Assembly (NCBI GenBank): GCA_037200045.1
Contig: JBBCHM010000003.1
Span: forward strand, 58,975 to 122,974
Origin: Rhizomicrobium sp.
Lineage (GTDB): Bacteria > Pseudomonadota > Alphaproteobacteria > Micropepsales > Micropepsaceae
Reading direction: 5' to 3'
Length of the DNA: 64,000 bases
The position numbers and the translations under genes are program-made. The notes beneath the pieces are model-generated. The model made no database searches and was not told where the DNA came from. It saw nothing but the letters and a program-made list of their open reading frames with translations. Below are positions 1-8,654 of this stretch, piece after piece (position 1 is the stretch's first letter; the number at the start of each line of letters is the position of its first letter).

Positions 1-1060
1 ATCTCACCCATGAGCGGCCGAGCTACGAGGTCGAGACCATCGAGGTCGAGGGCCGTGAGGTGCCGGTCGCGGAAGTGGCGGCGCTGGAGACGCCCTTCGC
101 CACCCTGCTCCACTTCAAGAAACAGACCAATGTCCGAGCAGCCGCGCGTGATGATCGTGGCGCCGATGGCCGGGCATTTCCCCACCCTGCTGCGCCACAC
201 GGTCAAGACCATGCTGGCCGACCACGACGTCTACATCACGGACTGGAAGAACGCGCGCGACGTCCCGCTGGCCGCCGGCCGCTTCGGCGTGGACGACTAT
301 ATCGACCACACGATCCGCTTCTTCGAACATATGGGGCCGGGCGCGCATGTCGTGGCGGTGTGCCAGCCCTGCGCCGCGCTGCTCGCGACGGCCGCCGTGA
401 TGGCGCAGGCCGACCATCCCTGCCAGCCGCGCAGCATGACGCTGATGGCGGGCCCCGTGGACACACGCGTCAGCCCGACGACGGTCAACCAGCTCGCGAC
501 CGAGCATCCGATCGAATGGTTCGAGCAGAACCTGATCACCACCGTGCCGCGCCGATATCCGGGCGCCCATCGCCGCGTCTATCCAGGCTTCATGCAGGTG
601 TCGGCGTTCCTGTCGATGAACCTGGCGCGCCATATCCGGGCGCATGTCGATCTCTTCGACCATATCCGCAAGGGCGAGGACGAGAAGGCCGAAGCCAACC
701 GCAAATTCTACGACGAGTATTTCTCGGTCGCGGACCTGCCGGCGGAGTTCTATCTCGAGACCGTGCGCAAGGTGTTCCAGGAGTTCCACCTGCCCCTCGG
801 CAAGTTCGAGCATCGCGGCACGCGCGTGGAACCCGGCGCGATCAGGAAGACGGCGCTGCTCACCGTGGAGGGTGAGCGCGACGACATCTGCTCCGTCGGC
901 CAGACGCTGGCGGCGCACGACCTCACGCCGTCGATCAAGCCGTTCCGCAAGAAGCACTATGTGCAGGCCGGAGTCGGCCATTACGGCGTGTTCTTCCGGC
1001 ACGCGCTGGCAAACGCAGATCTATCCAATCGTGCGCAACATGATCCTCGCGAACAACTGA
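1..1060 (+). CDS. phaZ: Intracellular poly(3-hydroxybutyrate) depolymerase, 5' truncated and frameshifted
   Basis: Hydrolyses stored PHB granules in the cytoplasm. The 5' end lies outside the window. Reading starts in frame 3 (LETPFATLLHFKK, to about base 120), continues in frame 1 from about base 127 (QPRVMIVAPMAGHF), and moves to frame 2 near base 990 to end RNMILANN at 1060. Family signatures are VYITDWKNAR, AVCQPC, SMTLMAGPVDTR, RVYPGFMQ, the VEGERDDI region and VGHYGVF near the end. Both shifts are +1; the second fits one extra T in gttcttcc, which restores GVFSGTRW. Continuing in frame 1 to 1071 gives an unrelated tail, so I end the gene at 1060. The family is normally about 400 residues, so roughly 60 or more are missing upstream. 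Identification is firm; the shifts are probably sequence errors. Confidence 0.85.
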
Positions 1061-1283
1061 CGTCGGCCTAGCGCCCACCGCATCCGGTCCCACAGGGATC
1101 GGCAAACGGTTCCGGGTTCCGCAGCCATTTGTCGTTAATCGTCTTCGAACGTTCCAAAAAAGAACGCCGGGAACCGTCCCACTTCGTATTGCCTTTTCGA
1201 AAATCATTCGCAAAGTGTCGCAACTCTCAGGCGCGTGGCAGGGGGCTGCGCCATATGTGGGATCATCAACAAGGAGCGCATTC

Positions 1284-1604
1284 ATGAAGTTTTACGCAAC
1301 CGCGGTCGTCGCTGCCGTCCTGGCCTTTGCAACGCCGGCTCTCGCGGAAGACCTGCAGATCAACGTCAAGAACAACACGAGCACGGAGCTGACGGAGCTG
1401 TATGTCTCTCACGTCGGGACGAATTCGTGGGAAGAGAACATCCTGAGCGGGAAGGTCGACCCGGGCGAGGACCTGTCGGTCGACATCACCGATGGCCGCT
1501 CGACCTGCTCGTACGACATCAAGGCCGTGTTCAGCGACGGCGGCACCGCCGAGTTCCGCAACCAGAATCTGTGCGAAACGACGGACTTCTCCGTTCACGA
1601 CTGA
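1284..1604 (+). CDS. Small secreted protein of unknown function
   Basis: A 106-residue protein with a clear signal peptide (MKFYATAVVAAVLAFATPALA, cleaved near residue 21). The start is set by AAGGAG at 1271-1276, 7 bases upstream of the ATG; upstream in-frame codons lack this. The mature part holds an NVKNNTSTELTELYVS strand, GTNSWEENIL, and two cysteines (TCSYDIK, NLCETT) that could form a disulfide in the periplasm. It resembles a widespread family of small alphaproteobacterial secreted proteins with the pattern NNT..ELYVS..G..SW..........C.YD, for which I know no proven function. It stands alone between phaZ and the convergent nat gene. Confidence 0.6.
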   Translation: MKFYATAVVAAVLAFATPALAEDLQINVKNNTSTELTELYVSHVGTNSWEENILSGKVDPGEDLSVDITDGRSTCSYDIKAVFSDGGTAEFRNQNLCETTDFSVHD

Positions 1605-1684
1605 ACGCGTTACGCCGGCATGAGAGGGGCCTGGTGCGAAAGTCTCGCGCCGGGTCTTTTCTTTTGCGGCGGGCCGCATCGCGT

Positions 1685-2508
1685 TCATGGCGCGGCGGCC
1701 TCCTGCCCCAGGACCTGCTCGTGCCGCGCGACGATCTTGGGCCACAGCGTCGCGGTCTCCGGTACATCTAGCCTGAAATCCTCGCGCAGGGTGGCGACGA
1801 GATCGTCGGCGTTTTCGAGCACGCGGTCGGTGTAGCCCGCCGGCGTGATCGTGCGCAGGACGCGGCCGCGGAGCAGCCGTACCGTGCCGCCCGGCCTGTG
1901 CGCGAAGCAGAACAGGTTCAGCACGAAGTGCGAGTCCGGCGCGGTCTGAAGCTCGGCGCAGCGGCGGCGAGGCGCGTCTCGTCGGCGGGATCGAGGTGGA
2001 AATCGAAACTCGGCGCGGCGCCGTTCGGGTGGCTGCGCATCCGCCACCACGCGCCGTCGGCGCGCGACAAGTTGAAGACATAGCCATTCGAGGCGAAGTC
2101 GCCCGGCACGACGCGGATCGGTTCGAGCGGCCCGTCGCCGAAGCCGACATCGGCGAGATATGTCCCCTCCTCCAGTTCGACCTTGAGCACCAGGTGATTG
2201 GCCTCCACCGCCGCGCCGGCGGCTTCGCGCATCACCGCGCCGGTGGCGCGCGTCGCGCGGAAGCCGAGTTCGCCGAGCGCCCAGCCGAGAATGCCGTTCA
2301 TCTCGTAGCACCAGCCGCCGCGGCGGCGGTTCACGATCTTCTCGTAGATCGCCGGCCGCGCGATGGTGACGGGCCGGCCGAGCTGGACGTCGAGATTCTC
2401 GTACGGGACGGCCAGCATGTGGGCGCGATGGACCTCGGTCCGCCCCGCCAGCGTCGGCGGTGGGCGATGGTCGAGCCCGATGCGGGCGAGATAGGCGTCG
2501 ATGTTCAT
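1685..2508 (-). CDS. nat: Arylamine N-acetyltransferase, one frameshift
   Basis: Transfers acetyl from acetyl-CoA to arylamines or hydrazines. The N-terminal part shows the NAT hallmarks: RTEVHRAHMLAVPYENLDV, then RRRGGWCYEMNGILGWAL with the catalytic Cys near residue 70, then NHLVLKV (His) and YLADVGFGDGP (Asp), completing the Cys-His-Asp triad. The frame breaks near 1955-1965, where one base appears missing; the C-terminus continues in another frame as TAPDSHFVLNLFCF to GQEAAAP. With the shift repaired it is about 275 residues, a normal NAT length. Its ATG overlaps the stop of the upstream small gene (ATGA at 2505-2508), suggesting translational coupling. Confidence 0.85.
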
Positions 2509-2789
2509 GAATGCCCCTCCAGATCGGCGGCCAGAACCCGCATCAGCCATTCGAAGGCGCGGATGCCGTCATGCAGGTATTTGGCGTCGCGGGAATAATA
2601 GCCGTGAATGCGACGGTTCTCATTGCCGGGCTGGCCGCCGCGGCGGCGTTTCAGCTTCGATGCGAAAATGCGGTTCGATTCGCGCGGATCGCGCTCAAAC
2701 GCCTGGACGTATTGGCGAACCAGGCTGGATATCGAATCGGGCGAGAAGGCCGGCGATCCCGGCACCAATGTCGAGATGCCGTTCCTCAT
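2505..2789 (-). CDS. Small basic protein with RGGQPGN motif, function unknown
   Basis: A 94-codon frame whose C-terminal half (RRRGGQPGNENRRIHGYYS, then AKYLHDGIRAFEWLMRVL) matches a motif seen in small, often accessory-region proteins of the RGGQPGNxNxxxHGFYS type. I cannot assign a role. Its stop overlaps the nat start (ATGA), so the two are probably co-transcribed. The start is uncertain: the only ATG, at 2789, overlaps the 5' end of the opposite-strand gene at 2776, so translation may begin further in at a non-ATG codon. Confidence 0.4.
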   Translation of the reverse strand: MRNGISTLVPGSPAFSPDSISSLVRQYVQAFERDPRESNRIFASKLKRRRGGQPGNENRRIHGYYSRDAKYLHDGIRAFEWLMRVLAADLEGHS

Positions 2790-3165
2790 CGCGCCGATGA
2801 CCCAGGACGGCAGGCTGCTGGGCTATTCCTACATCTCTTCCAAGCTCGTCGCGTCGTCCCAGGCCGCCGCCCTGGAGATCCGCAACAAGATCGTCTTCAT
2901 CCAGGACGCCTATGTCCGGGACGTGAACGCGACGCCGGTCTCGCTGGCAAGCGATCCGACCAAGGTCGACACCGCGCTGCTCGCCACCCGTCTGGTCCTG
3001 GAGGCCCGCAAGGTCGTCGGCAGCGCCAAGGTCGCCCGCATCGTCTTCGGCGATGGGGCAAAGGACACCGGAATCAAGTTCGCGCCGCTGCATCCGGTCC
3101 AGACCCCCGCCCAAGCCGATCGGGCGGACAATGTGACGCCGGCCCCGGCCAAGCCGGCGCCCTGA
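2776..3165 (+). CDS. Conserved hypothetical protein
   Basis: A 129-residue product beginning MPFLIAPMTQDGRLLGYSYI, followed by SSKLVASSQAAALEIRNKIVFIQDAYVRDVN, a body rich in VDTALLATRLV, and a Pro/Ala-rich tail. The pattern (a beta-rich start, then helix, then FIQDAYVRDVN) resembles small alphaproteobacterial proteins of unknown role, often with a membrane anchor upstream. In frame the reading could extend back to 2608 (GEKAGDPGTNVE), but that stretch is antisense to the small minus-strand gene and lacks family features. No convincing Shine-Dalgarno is visible, so the start is unsure. Confidence 0.5.
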   Translation: MPFLIAPMTQDGRLLGYSYISSKLVASSQAAALEIRNKIVFIQDAYVRDVNATPVSLASDPTKVDTALLATRLVLEARKVVGSAKVARIVFGDGAKDTGIKFAPLHPVQTPAQADRADNVTPAPAKPAP

Positions 3166-3346
3166 CGGCCGGCGGCCGGAATTCCACCTTTTTCGTGACA
3201 AATATTGTGGCCCGACAGCCGTTGCGCCGGGCCGGCGCTTTTGGCATATGTTCGCCGCCCTTGAAGCGGTTAGGTCCTTCCGCCGGCCATGGGGACGGGC
3301 GGTTCGTTCGCGCCGTCCGGAAAACCGAAAACTCGAGGGATCTACC

Positions 3347-5488
3347 ATGTCCATCAATCTCACACTCGTCCTCGTGGCGGGCGTGTTGGCGCTTCTCTAC
3401 GGCATCTGGACCATCCGTTCGGTCCTCAGCCTCAGCGCCGGCAATGCGCGCATGCAGGAAATCGCCCAGGCGATCCAGGAAGGCGCCGGCGCCTATCTGA
3501 ACCGCCAATACACCACGATCGCCGGCGTCGGCGTCGTCATCTTCATTCTCGCCTTCGTCTTCCTCGGCTGGCAGGTCGCCGTCGGCTTCCTGATCGGCTC
3601 GACGCTGTCGGGCGCGGCCGGCTATGTCGGCATGTACGTCTCGGTGCGCGCCAATGTGCGCACCGCCGAGGCCGCGCGCCACGGCCTGGCCGAGGGCCTG
3701 TCGATCGCGTTCCGCTCCGGCGCCGTCACCGGCATGCTGGTGGTGGGTCTCGGCCTTCTGGCGGTCGCCGGCTACTACGCCGTCCTCACCGCCGGCCTCG
3801 GCCTCGACATCGGCGTTCCCGAGCAGAGCCGCATCATCGTCGACTCGCTGGTCGGCCTGGGCTTCGGTGCCTCGCTGATCTCGATCTTCGCCCGCCTCGG
3901 CGGCGGCATCTTCACCAAGGGCGCCGACGTCGGCGGCGACATGGTCGGCAAGGTTGAAGCCGGTATCCCCGAGGACGACCCCCGCAACCCCGCCACCATC
4001 GCCGACAATGTCGGCGACAATGTCGGCGACTGCGCCGGCATGGCGGCCGACCTGTTCGAAACCTTCGCGGTAACCACCGTCGCCACGATGGTGCTGGCCT
4101 CGATCTACTTCGACGGCGAGCTCAAGGCCAAGCTGATGCTCTATCCGCTCGCCATCGCGGCCATGAGCATCGTGACCTCGATCATCGGCACCTTCTTCGT
4201 CCGCCTCGGCGCGTCGAAGAACATCATGGGCGCGCTCTACAAGGGCGTGATCGCGACCGTCGTCCTGTCGCTGATCGGCCTGTGGCCGCTGACCGACTAT
4301 CTCGTCGGCATGAAGACCGAGCTGTCGAGCGGCAGCGCCTCCTATACCGGCCTGTCGCTGTTCGAATGCGGCGTCGTCGGTCTCATCGTCACGGGCCTCC
4401 TGATCTGGATCACCGAGTACTACACCGGCACCAACTACCGTCCGGTGCGGGTGATCGCGCAGTCCTCGGTGACCGGCCACGGCACCAACGTCATCCAGGG
4501 CCTGGCGATCTCGATGGAAGCGACGGCGCTGCCGGCGCTCGTGATCTGCGGCGGCATCGTGGCGACCTATATGCTGGCAGGCCTGTTCGGCACCGCGATC
4601 GCGGTTTCGACCATGCTGTCGCTCGCCGGCATGATCGTGGCGCTCGATGCCTTCGGTCCGGTTACCGACAATGCCGGCGGCATCGCCGAGATGGCCGGCC
4701 TCGAAGGCGACGTGCGCAAGACGACGGATGCGCTCGACGCGGTCGGCAACACGACCAAGGCCGTGACCAAGGGCTACGCCATCGGTTCGGCCGGCCTCGG
4801 CGCGCTGGTGCTGTTCGCGGCCTATACCGCCGATCTGCACTACTTCGCCGATCACGCCGGCGGTTCCGGCTTCTTCGCCGACCTGGATCTGTCGAAGCTG
4901 ACCTTCGGTCTCGACAATCCCTGGGTCGTCGTCGGCCTGTTCGTCGGCGGTCTGCTGCCCTATCTGTTCGGCGGCATGGCGATGACGGCGGTCGGCCGCG
5001 CGGCCGGCGCAGTGGTCGAGGAAGTGCGCAAGCAGTTCCGCGAGATGCCGGGCATCATGGCCGGCACGCAGAAGCCGAACTATGCGCGCGCCGTCGATCT
5101 GCTGACCAAGGCGGCCATTCGCGAGATGATCCTGCCTTCGATGCTGCCGGTGTTCTCGCCCATCGTGCTGTTCCTGATCGTCGATCTGATCGCGGGCAAG
5201 ACCGAGGCGTTCAACGCCCTCGGTGCGATGCTGATGGGCGTGATCGTGACCGGCCTGTTCGTGGCCATCTCGATGACCTCGGGCGGCGGCGCCTGGGACA
5301 ACGCCAAGAAGTTCATCGAGGACGGCCATTTCGGCGGCAAGGGCTCGGACGCCCACAAGGCCGCCGTGACCGGCGACACCGTTGGCGATCCCTACAAGGA
5401 TACGGCCGGTCCGGCGGTCAATCCGATGATCAAGATCACGAACATCGTGGCGCTCCTGCTCCTCGCGGTGCTGGCCCACAATTTCTGA
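3347..5488 (+). CDS. hppA: Membrane-bound proton-translocating pyrophosphatase, K+-independent type
   Basis: A 713-residue integral membrane pump that hydrolyses cytoplasmic pyrophosphate and exports H+. About 16 hydrophobic segments are visible. The substrate-site motifs are FTKGADVGGDMVGKVEAGI near residue 190, DNVGDNVGDCAGM near 225, and DTVGDPYKDTAGPAVNPMIK close to the C-terminus. At about residue 470 the sequence is GNTTKAVTKG: Lys at this place marks the K+-independent subfamily, where K+-dependent enzymes have Ala. It starts at ATG 3347 (SINLTLVLVAG); earlier in-frame codons are non-homologous. It is intact over 2.1 kb despite lying in the frameshift-rich part of the window, is a single-gene unit, and is followed by a strong terminator. 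Confidence 0.97.
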   Translation: MSINLTLVLVAGVLALLYGIWTIRSVLSLSAGNARMQEIAQAIQEGAGAYLNRQYTTIAGVGVVIFILAFVFLGWQVAVGFLIGSTLSGAAGYVGMYVSVRANVRTAEAARHGLAEGLSIAFRSGAVTGMLVVGLGLLAVAGYYAVLTAGLGLDIGVPEQSRIIVDSLVGLGFGASLISIFARLGGGIFTKGADVGGDMVGKVEAGIPEDDPRNPATIADNVGDNVGDCAGMAADLFETFAVTTVATMVLASIYFDGELKAKLMLYPLAIAAMSIVTSIIGTFFVRLGASKNIMGALYKGVIATVVLSLIGLWPLTDYLVGMKTELSSGSASYTGLSLFECGVVGLIVTGLLIWITEYYTGTNYRPVRVIAQSSVTGHGTNVIQGLAISMEATALPALVICGGIVATYMLAGLFGTAIAVSTMLSLAGMIVALDAFGPVTDNAGGIAEMAGLEGDVRKTTDALDAVGNTTKAVTKGYAIGSAGLGALVLFAAYTADLHYFADHAGGSGFFADLDLSKLTFGLDNPWVVVGLFVGGLLPYLFGGMAMTAVGRAAGAVVEEVRKQFREMPGIMAGTQKPNYARAVDLLTKAAIREMILPSMLPVFSPIVLFLIVDLIAGKTEAFNALGAMLMGVIVTGLFVAISMTSGGGAWDNAKKFIEDGHFGGKGSDAHKAAVTGDTVGDPYKDTAGPAVNPMIKITNIVALLLLAVLAHNF

Positions 5489-5510
5489 TCGAAGGCATGC
5501 ACAAATGAAG

Positions 5511-5540
5511 ACGCGCGGGACGAAAGTCCCGCGCGTTTTT
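5511..5540 (+). terminator. Rho-independent terminator after hppA
   Basis: A perfect 11-bp stem (acgcgcgggac / gtcccgcgcgt) with a gaaa tetraloop, followed directly by a run of T. It begins 22 bases after the hppA stop and separates hppA from the convergent bamE gene. Confidence 0.9.
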
Positions 5541-5558
5541 CATTTCCGGGCTCAGGCG

Positions 5559-6068
5559 CTATGGATAACCGCCGCCGCCACCGCCGGGCGGGCCGCCATT
5601 GCCGCCGCCGGGATTGGGATTGTTGGTGCCGCCATTGTTGCCGAGCGGCACGCCGGGCGTGGCGTTGAAGAGCTGCTGCAGGAAGGTCATCTCGCGGCCC
5701 TTGGCCGGGGTCTCGCGGGTCTCGAAGGCGACGATATGGCCGTCATGCAGGGAATAATGCTTGAGGTCGGTGACCTTGCCGTCCTTGTCGAAATAGACCG
5801 CCAGAATGGAGCGCGACTGGACCGAGGCCTGGAAGAAGGCGATCTGCTTTTCGACCGCGGTGATATAATACCAAGCGTCGCCGGCCTGGGTGAAGGTCGC
5901 CTCGGTCGAGGGATAGCCGAGGGCCTGCTGGATCGAGGTCTTGGTGTCCTTGCCGACCGAGATCTTCTTTTCGGCGTCGGGGTCGGGCAAATAGCCGCGC
6001 TGGTTGACCACCGCCGTGCAGCCGCCCAGAAGCGTCAGGGCGGCGAGGACCAGAACCGTTTTTTTCAT
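5559..6068 (-). CDS. bamE: Outer-membrane assembly lipoprotein BamE (SmpA/OmlA)
   Basis: A 169-residue lipoprotein with a signal peptide ending in the lipobox LLGGC (Cys near residue 17). The SmpA/OmlA domain follows: GYLPDPDAEKKISVGKDTK, SIQQALGYPSTEATF, WYYI and a DKDGKVTDLKHYSL strand. BamE is an accessory subunit of the BAM complex that inserts beta-barrel proteins into the outer membrane. The tail is unusual, being rich in Gly, Pro and Asn (NNGGTNNPNPGGGNGG). It is divergent from the ubiquinol-cytochrome c chaperone gene, with about 95 bases between starts; this neighbourhood is common in Alphaproteobacteria. Confidence 0.92.
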   Translation of the reverse strand: MKKTVLVLAALTLLGGCTAVVNQRGYLPDPDAEKKISVGKDTKTSIQQALGYPSTEATFTQAGDAWYYITAVEKQIAFFQASVQSRSILAVYFDKDGKVTDLKHYSLHDGHIVAFETRETPAKGREMTFLQQLFNATPGVPLGNNGGTNNPNPGGGNGGPPGGGGGGYP

Positions 6069-6164
6069 GCGCACGCACCTCAAACCGGATAAATCCCGCC
6101 CGGCCAGACGTGCTAGCCTCGGGCGGGCGCGCTGGCAAGACCGCCGAAAGTTAAGAGTTCCGAC

Positions 6165-6690
6165 ATGTTGAATATCCTGCGCCGCCCCTCGCCGACCGCC
6201 CGCCTCGTCCAGACGCTGCACGCGGCCCTGGTCGCCGCCGCCCGCCAGCCGGTCTTTTTCCAGGAATACGGGGGTGGCCGACACGATCGACGGCCGCTTC
6301 GACATGGTCGCGCTGCATGCCTGGCTGGTCATCGGCCACCTGCGCGCCGCCGGCAAGAGCGATCTGGCCCAGGCCCTGTCGGACGCGATCTTCGTCGCCT
6401 TCGACGAGGCCCTGCGCGACCTCGGCAATGGCGACATGGGCATGGGGCCGCGCATGAAGAAGCTCGGCAACGCCTTCAACGGCAGGCTGCACGCCTACGA
6501 GGCCGCCGCCGACGACGCGGCGGCGCTGGCGGAGGCCATCCGGCGCAACATCTATCGCGGCGAGGCGGGGCATGACCGCGCCGCCGCCGCCCTGGCGCGC
6601 TATGCGCTGGCCGCCCGCCAGCGCCTGGAAGCGGACAACTCGACCGCCGGAGCTCTTGAATTGGGCCCCGTGCCGACGACATTCGATTGA
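6165..6690 (+). CDS. Ubiquinol-cytochrome c chaperone (CBP3-like), one frameshift
   Basis: Related to mitochondrial Cbp3/UQCC, which assists cytochrome b / bc1 complex biogenesis. It starts MLNILRRPSPTARLVQTLHAA at 6165; after FFQEYG the frame changes at a run of five G (6270-6274). Four G would give FFQEYGVADTIDGRFDM, which is how the family reads. The rest, LVIGHLRAAGKSDLAQ, FVAFDEALRDLGNGDMGM, GPRMKKLGNAFNGRLHAY, is continuous to 6690. Repaired length is about 175 residues. Its stop is 2 bases before the next start, so it forms an operon with the DUF177 gene. Confidence 0.85.
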
Positions 6691-6692
6691 CC

Positions 6693-7232
6693 ATGAGCAC
6701 ACCGGAAGTACAGCCCTTCGAGCACGATTACGACCTCGGCGATCTTCGCCGCGGCGAGGAAGACATTCGCGTCGAGGCGAGCGGCGAGGACCTCGCGCGC
6801 ATCGCGGCCTGGGCGGACGTCCGCACGGTGGAGTCGTTCAGTTCGACCGTTCATCTGCGCAAGCATTCCGCCACCCGTTTCTCCTATGACGCCGTGCTGG
6901 AGGCCGATATCGTCCAGGACTGCGTGGTGACGCTGGAGCCCGTCCGGACTCATATTTCGCGACCGGTCCACCGTGAGCTGCACGTAGCCGAGCAGGTTCG
7001 CCTCAAGCCGCATGAGAGCATCCTGCTGGGCGCCGGGGCAGGGGACGACGAGGTTCCGGAGGAGATCGACAGCCTGACCTACGACCTGGCGGCGCCGCTC
7101 CTGGAGGAGCTGGTGCTGGGGATCGACCCCTATCCCCGTGCTCCGGGTGTGGAATTTGCCGCACCGGCCGAGCCGGAAGCGAAGCCGGAAAGCCCCTTCG
7201 CCGTCCTCAAGGGCCTGAAGGACCGGAGCTAA
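6693..7232 (+). CDS. DUF177 (YceD-type) protein
   Basis: A 179-residue cytoplasmic protein with the DUF177 pattern: DVRTVESFSSTVHLRK, a strand pair ending DCVVTLEPVRTHI, and EEIDSLTYDLAAPLLEELVLGIDPYPRAPG near the C-terminus. DUF177/YceD is encoded just upstream of rpmF and plsX across bacteria, as here, and has been linked to rRNA metabolism (23S rRNA in plants and E. coli); the alphaproteobacterial role is not settled. The ATG at 6693 is chosen over the in-frame TTG at 6687, which lies inside the previous stop. Confidence 0.85.
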   Translation: MSTPEVQPFEHDYDLGDLRRGEEDIRVEASGEDLARIAAWADVRTVESFSSTVHLRKHSATRFSYDAVLEADIVQDCVVTLEPVRTHISRPVHRELHVAEQVRLKPHESILLGAGAGDDEVPEEIDSLTYDLAAPLLEELVLGIDPYPRAPGVEFAAPAEPEAKPESPFAVLKGLKDRS

Positions 7233-7385
7233 GGTTCCGAAATCCGGGCGGAATCCGGCTTGAAACCGGATGGGGGTTTCCTGTTACTTGCCCCCCTTGT
7301 TTTGCCCGTCCGGTCCGCAAGGCTCGCGCAGACAGTGCGCCGCGCCTGAAGATTCCGTCCCGGGTTCCTGAAGGAGCTATCCGCC

Positions 7386-7566
7386 ATGGCGGTGCCAAAG
7401 AGAAAAAACGTCGCCGTCCAGGCGCAACATGCGTCGGTCGCACCACCGTCTGGCTCCGGCCAGCCACAATGAATGCCCGAACTGCGGCGAGCAGAAGCGT
7501 CCGCACCATGTGTGCGGCGCCTGTGGCCACTATGACGGCCGCGAAGTCGCGAAGACCGAAGCCTGA
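7386..7566 (+). CDS. rpmF: 50S ribosomal protein L32, one frameshift in an A run
   Basis: Starts MAVPKRK; after one extra A in a run of six (7403-7408) it continues TSPSRRNMRRSHHRLAPASH, then NECPNCGEQKRPHHVCGACG with the four zinc-binding cysteines of L32, and ends YDGREVAKTEA. With five A the product is a normal 59 residues. It sits between DUF177 and plsX, the classic order. Since L32 is a core ribosomal protein, a real disruption is unlikely; this is the best single argument that the frameshifts in this part of the window are sequence errors. Confidence 0.9.
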
Positions 7567-7606
7567 CCCGATCCGCTGACGATCGGACAGGGATAGCGAG
7601 GCAGGC

Positions 7607-8654
7607 TTGGCCCGCGAACTGACCGTCTCGATTGACGCCATGGGCGGCGACGCCGGGCCGGGCGTCGTCGTGGCCGCGCTGGCGCGCTCGGTCCTGCGCC
7701 ATCCCACGGTCAGGTTCATCCTCCACGGCGACGAGACCGAGCTCAACGCGCTGTTCGCCAGGCGCGCCAAGCTGCTCGACCGCGTCACCATCCGCCACGC
7801 GCCGGAACGCGTGCGCATGGAAGAGAAGCCCAGCCTGGCGCTGCGCCGCGGCCGCAACACCTCGATGTGGCGCGCCATCGATTCGGTGAAGACCAAGGAG
7901 GCCGAGGTCGCGATCTCCGCCGGCAACACCGGCGCGCTGATGGCGATGTCGATGTTCCAGCTCGGCACGCTCGAGGGAATTTCGCGCCCCGCCATCGCCG
8001 CGCTGTGGCCGACCAAGCGGGGGCAGAGCGTCGTTCTCGACGTCGGCGCGAACCTCGTGGCCAGCGAGGAGCAGCTCGTCGATTTCGCCGTGATGGGCGA
8101 GGCCTTCGCCCCGGGCGATCCTCGGCCTGGAGCGGCCGACCGTCGGCATCCTCAATGTCGGGTCCGAGGACGTGAAGGGCAACGATGCCGTGAAGGGCGC
8201 CGCCCATGTCCTGCGCAACAACCCCTCGCTGCCGATCGAATTCGCCGGCTTCGTCGAGGGCGACGACATTTCCGAGGGCACGGTGGACGTGATCGTGACC
8301 GACGGCTTCACCGGCAATGTGGCGCTCAAGACGGCGGAAGGCACGGCCAAGCTGATCGTGCATTACCTGCGCAATGCCTTGCGCCGGGTCCCTTCCTCGG
8401 CCGTCTCGGCGCCTTTATCGCCACCGGCGCGCTCAACGCCCTGCGCCGCAAGCTCGACCCGCGCGCCTCCAATGGCGGCATCTTCCTCGGCCCTGTGCGG
8501 CGTGGTCGTAAAGAGCCATGGCGGCGCCGATGCCCTGGGCTTCGCCAGCGCGCTCGACATGGCCATCGACATGGCCAAGGCGAACGTCATCGCCCGCATC
8601 GTCGCCGACCGCGCCGGCATCCGCACGCTTGAACCGGAGGCGGTCGCTTCGTGA
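7607..8654 (+). CDS. plsX: Phosphate acyltransferase PlsX, three frameshifts
   Basis: Makes acyl-phosphate from acyl-ACP for phospholipid synthesis. It begins at TTG 7607 (ARELTVSIDAMGGDAGPGVV), with ISAGNTGALMAMSMF and WPTKRGQSVVLDVGAN in the first frame. The frame shifts at C4 8109-8112 (extra C), near 8383-8388 (a missing base) and at C3 8491-8493 (extra C). The pieces between read LGLERPTVGILNVGSE, FAGFVEGDDI, VDVIVTDGFTGNVALK, LGRLGAFIATGALNALRRKL, then LCGVVVKSHGGADALGFASA to the end. Every segment matches PlsX in order, so the gene is complete apart from single-base errors. Its stop overlaps the fabH GTG start (GTGA). Confidence 0.92.

Noticed and set aside
3074..5479. Long minus-strand open frame of 801 codons.
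   Set aside because: It is antisense to intact hppA, His/Gly/Arg-rich with no domain, an effect of GC-rich codon bias.
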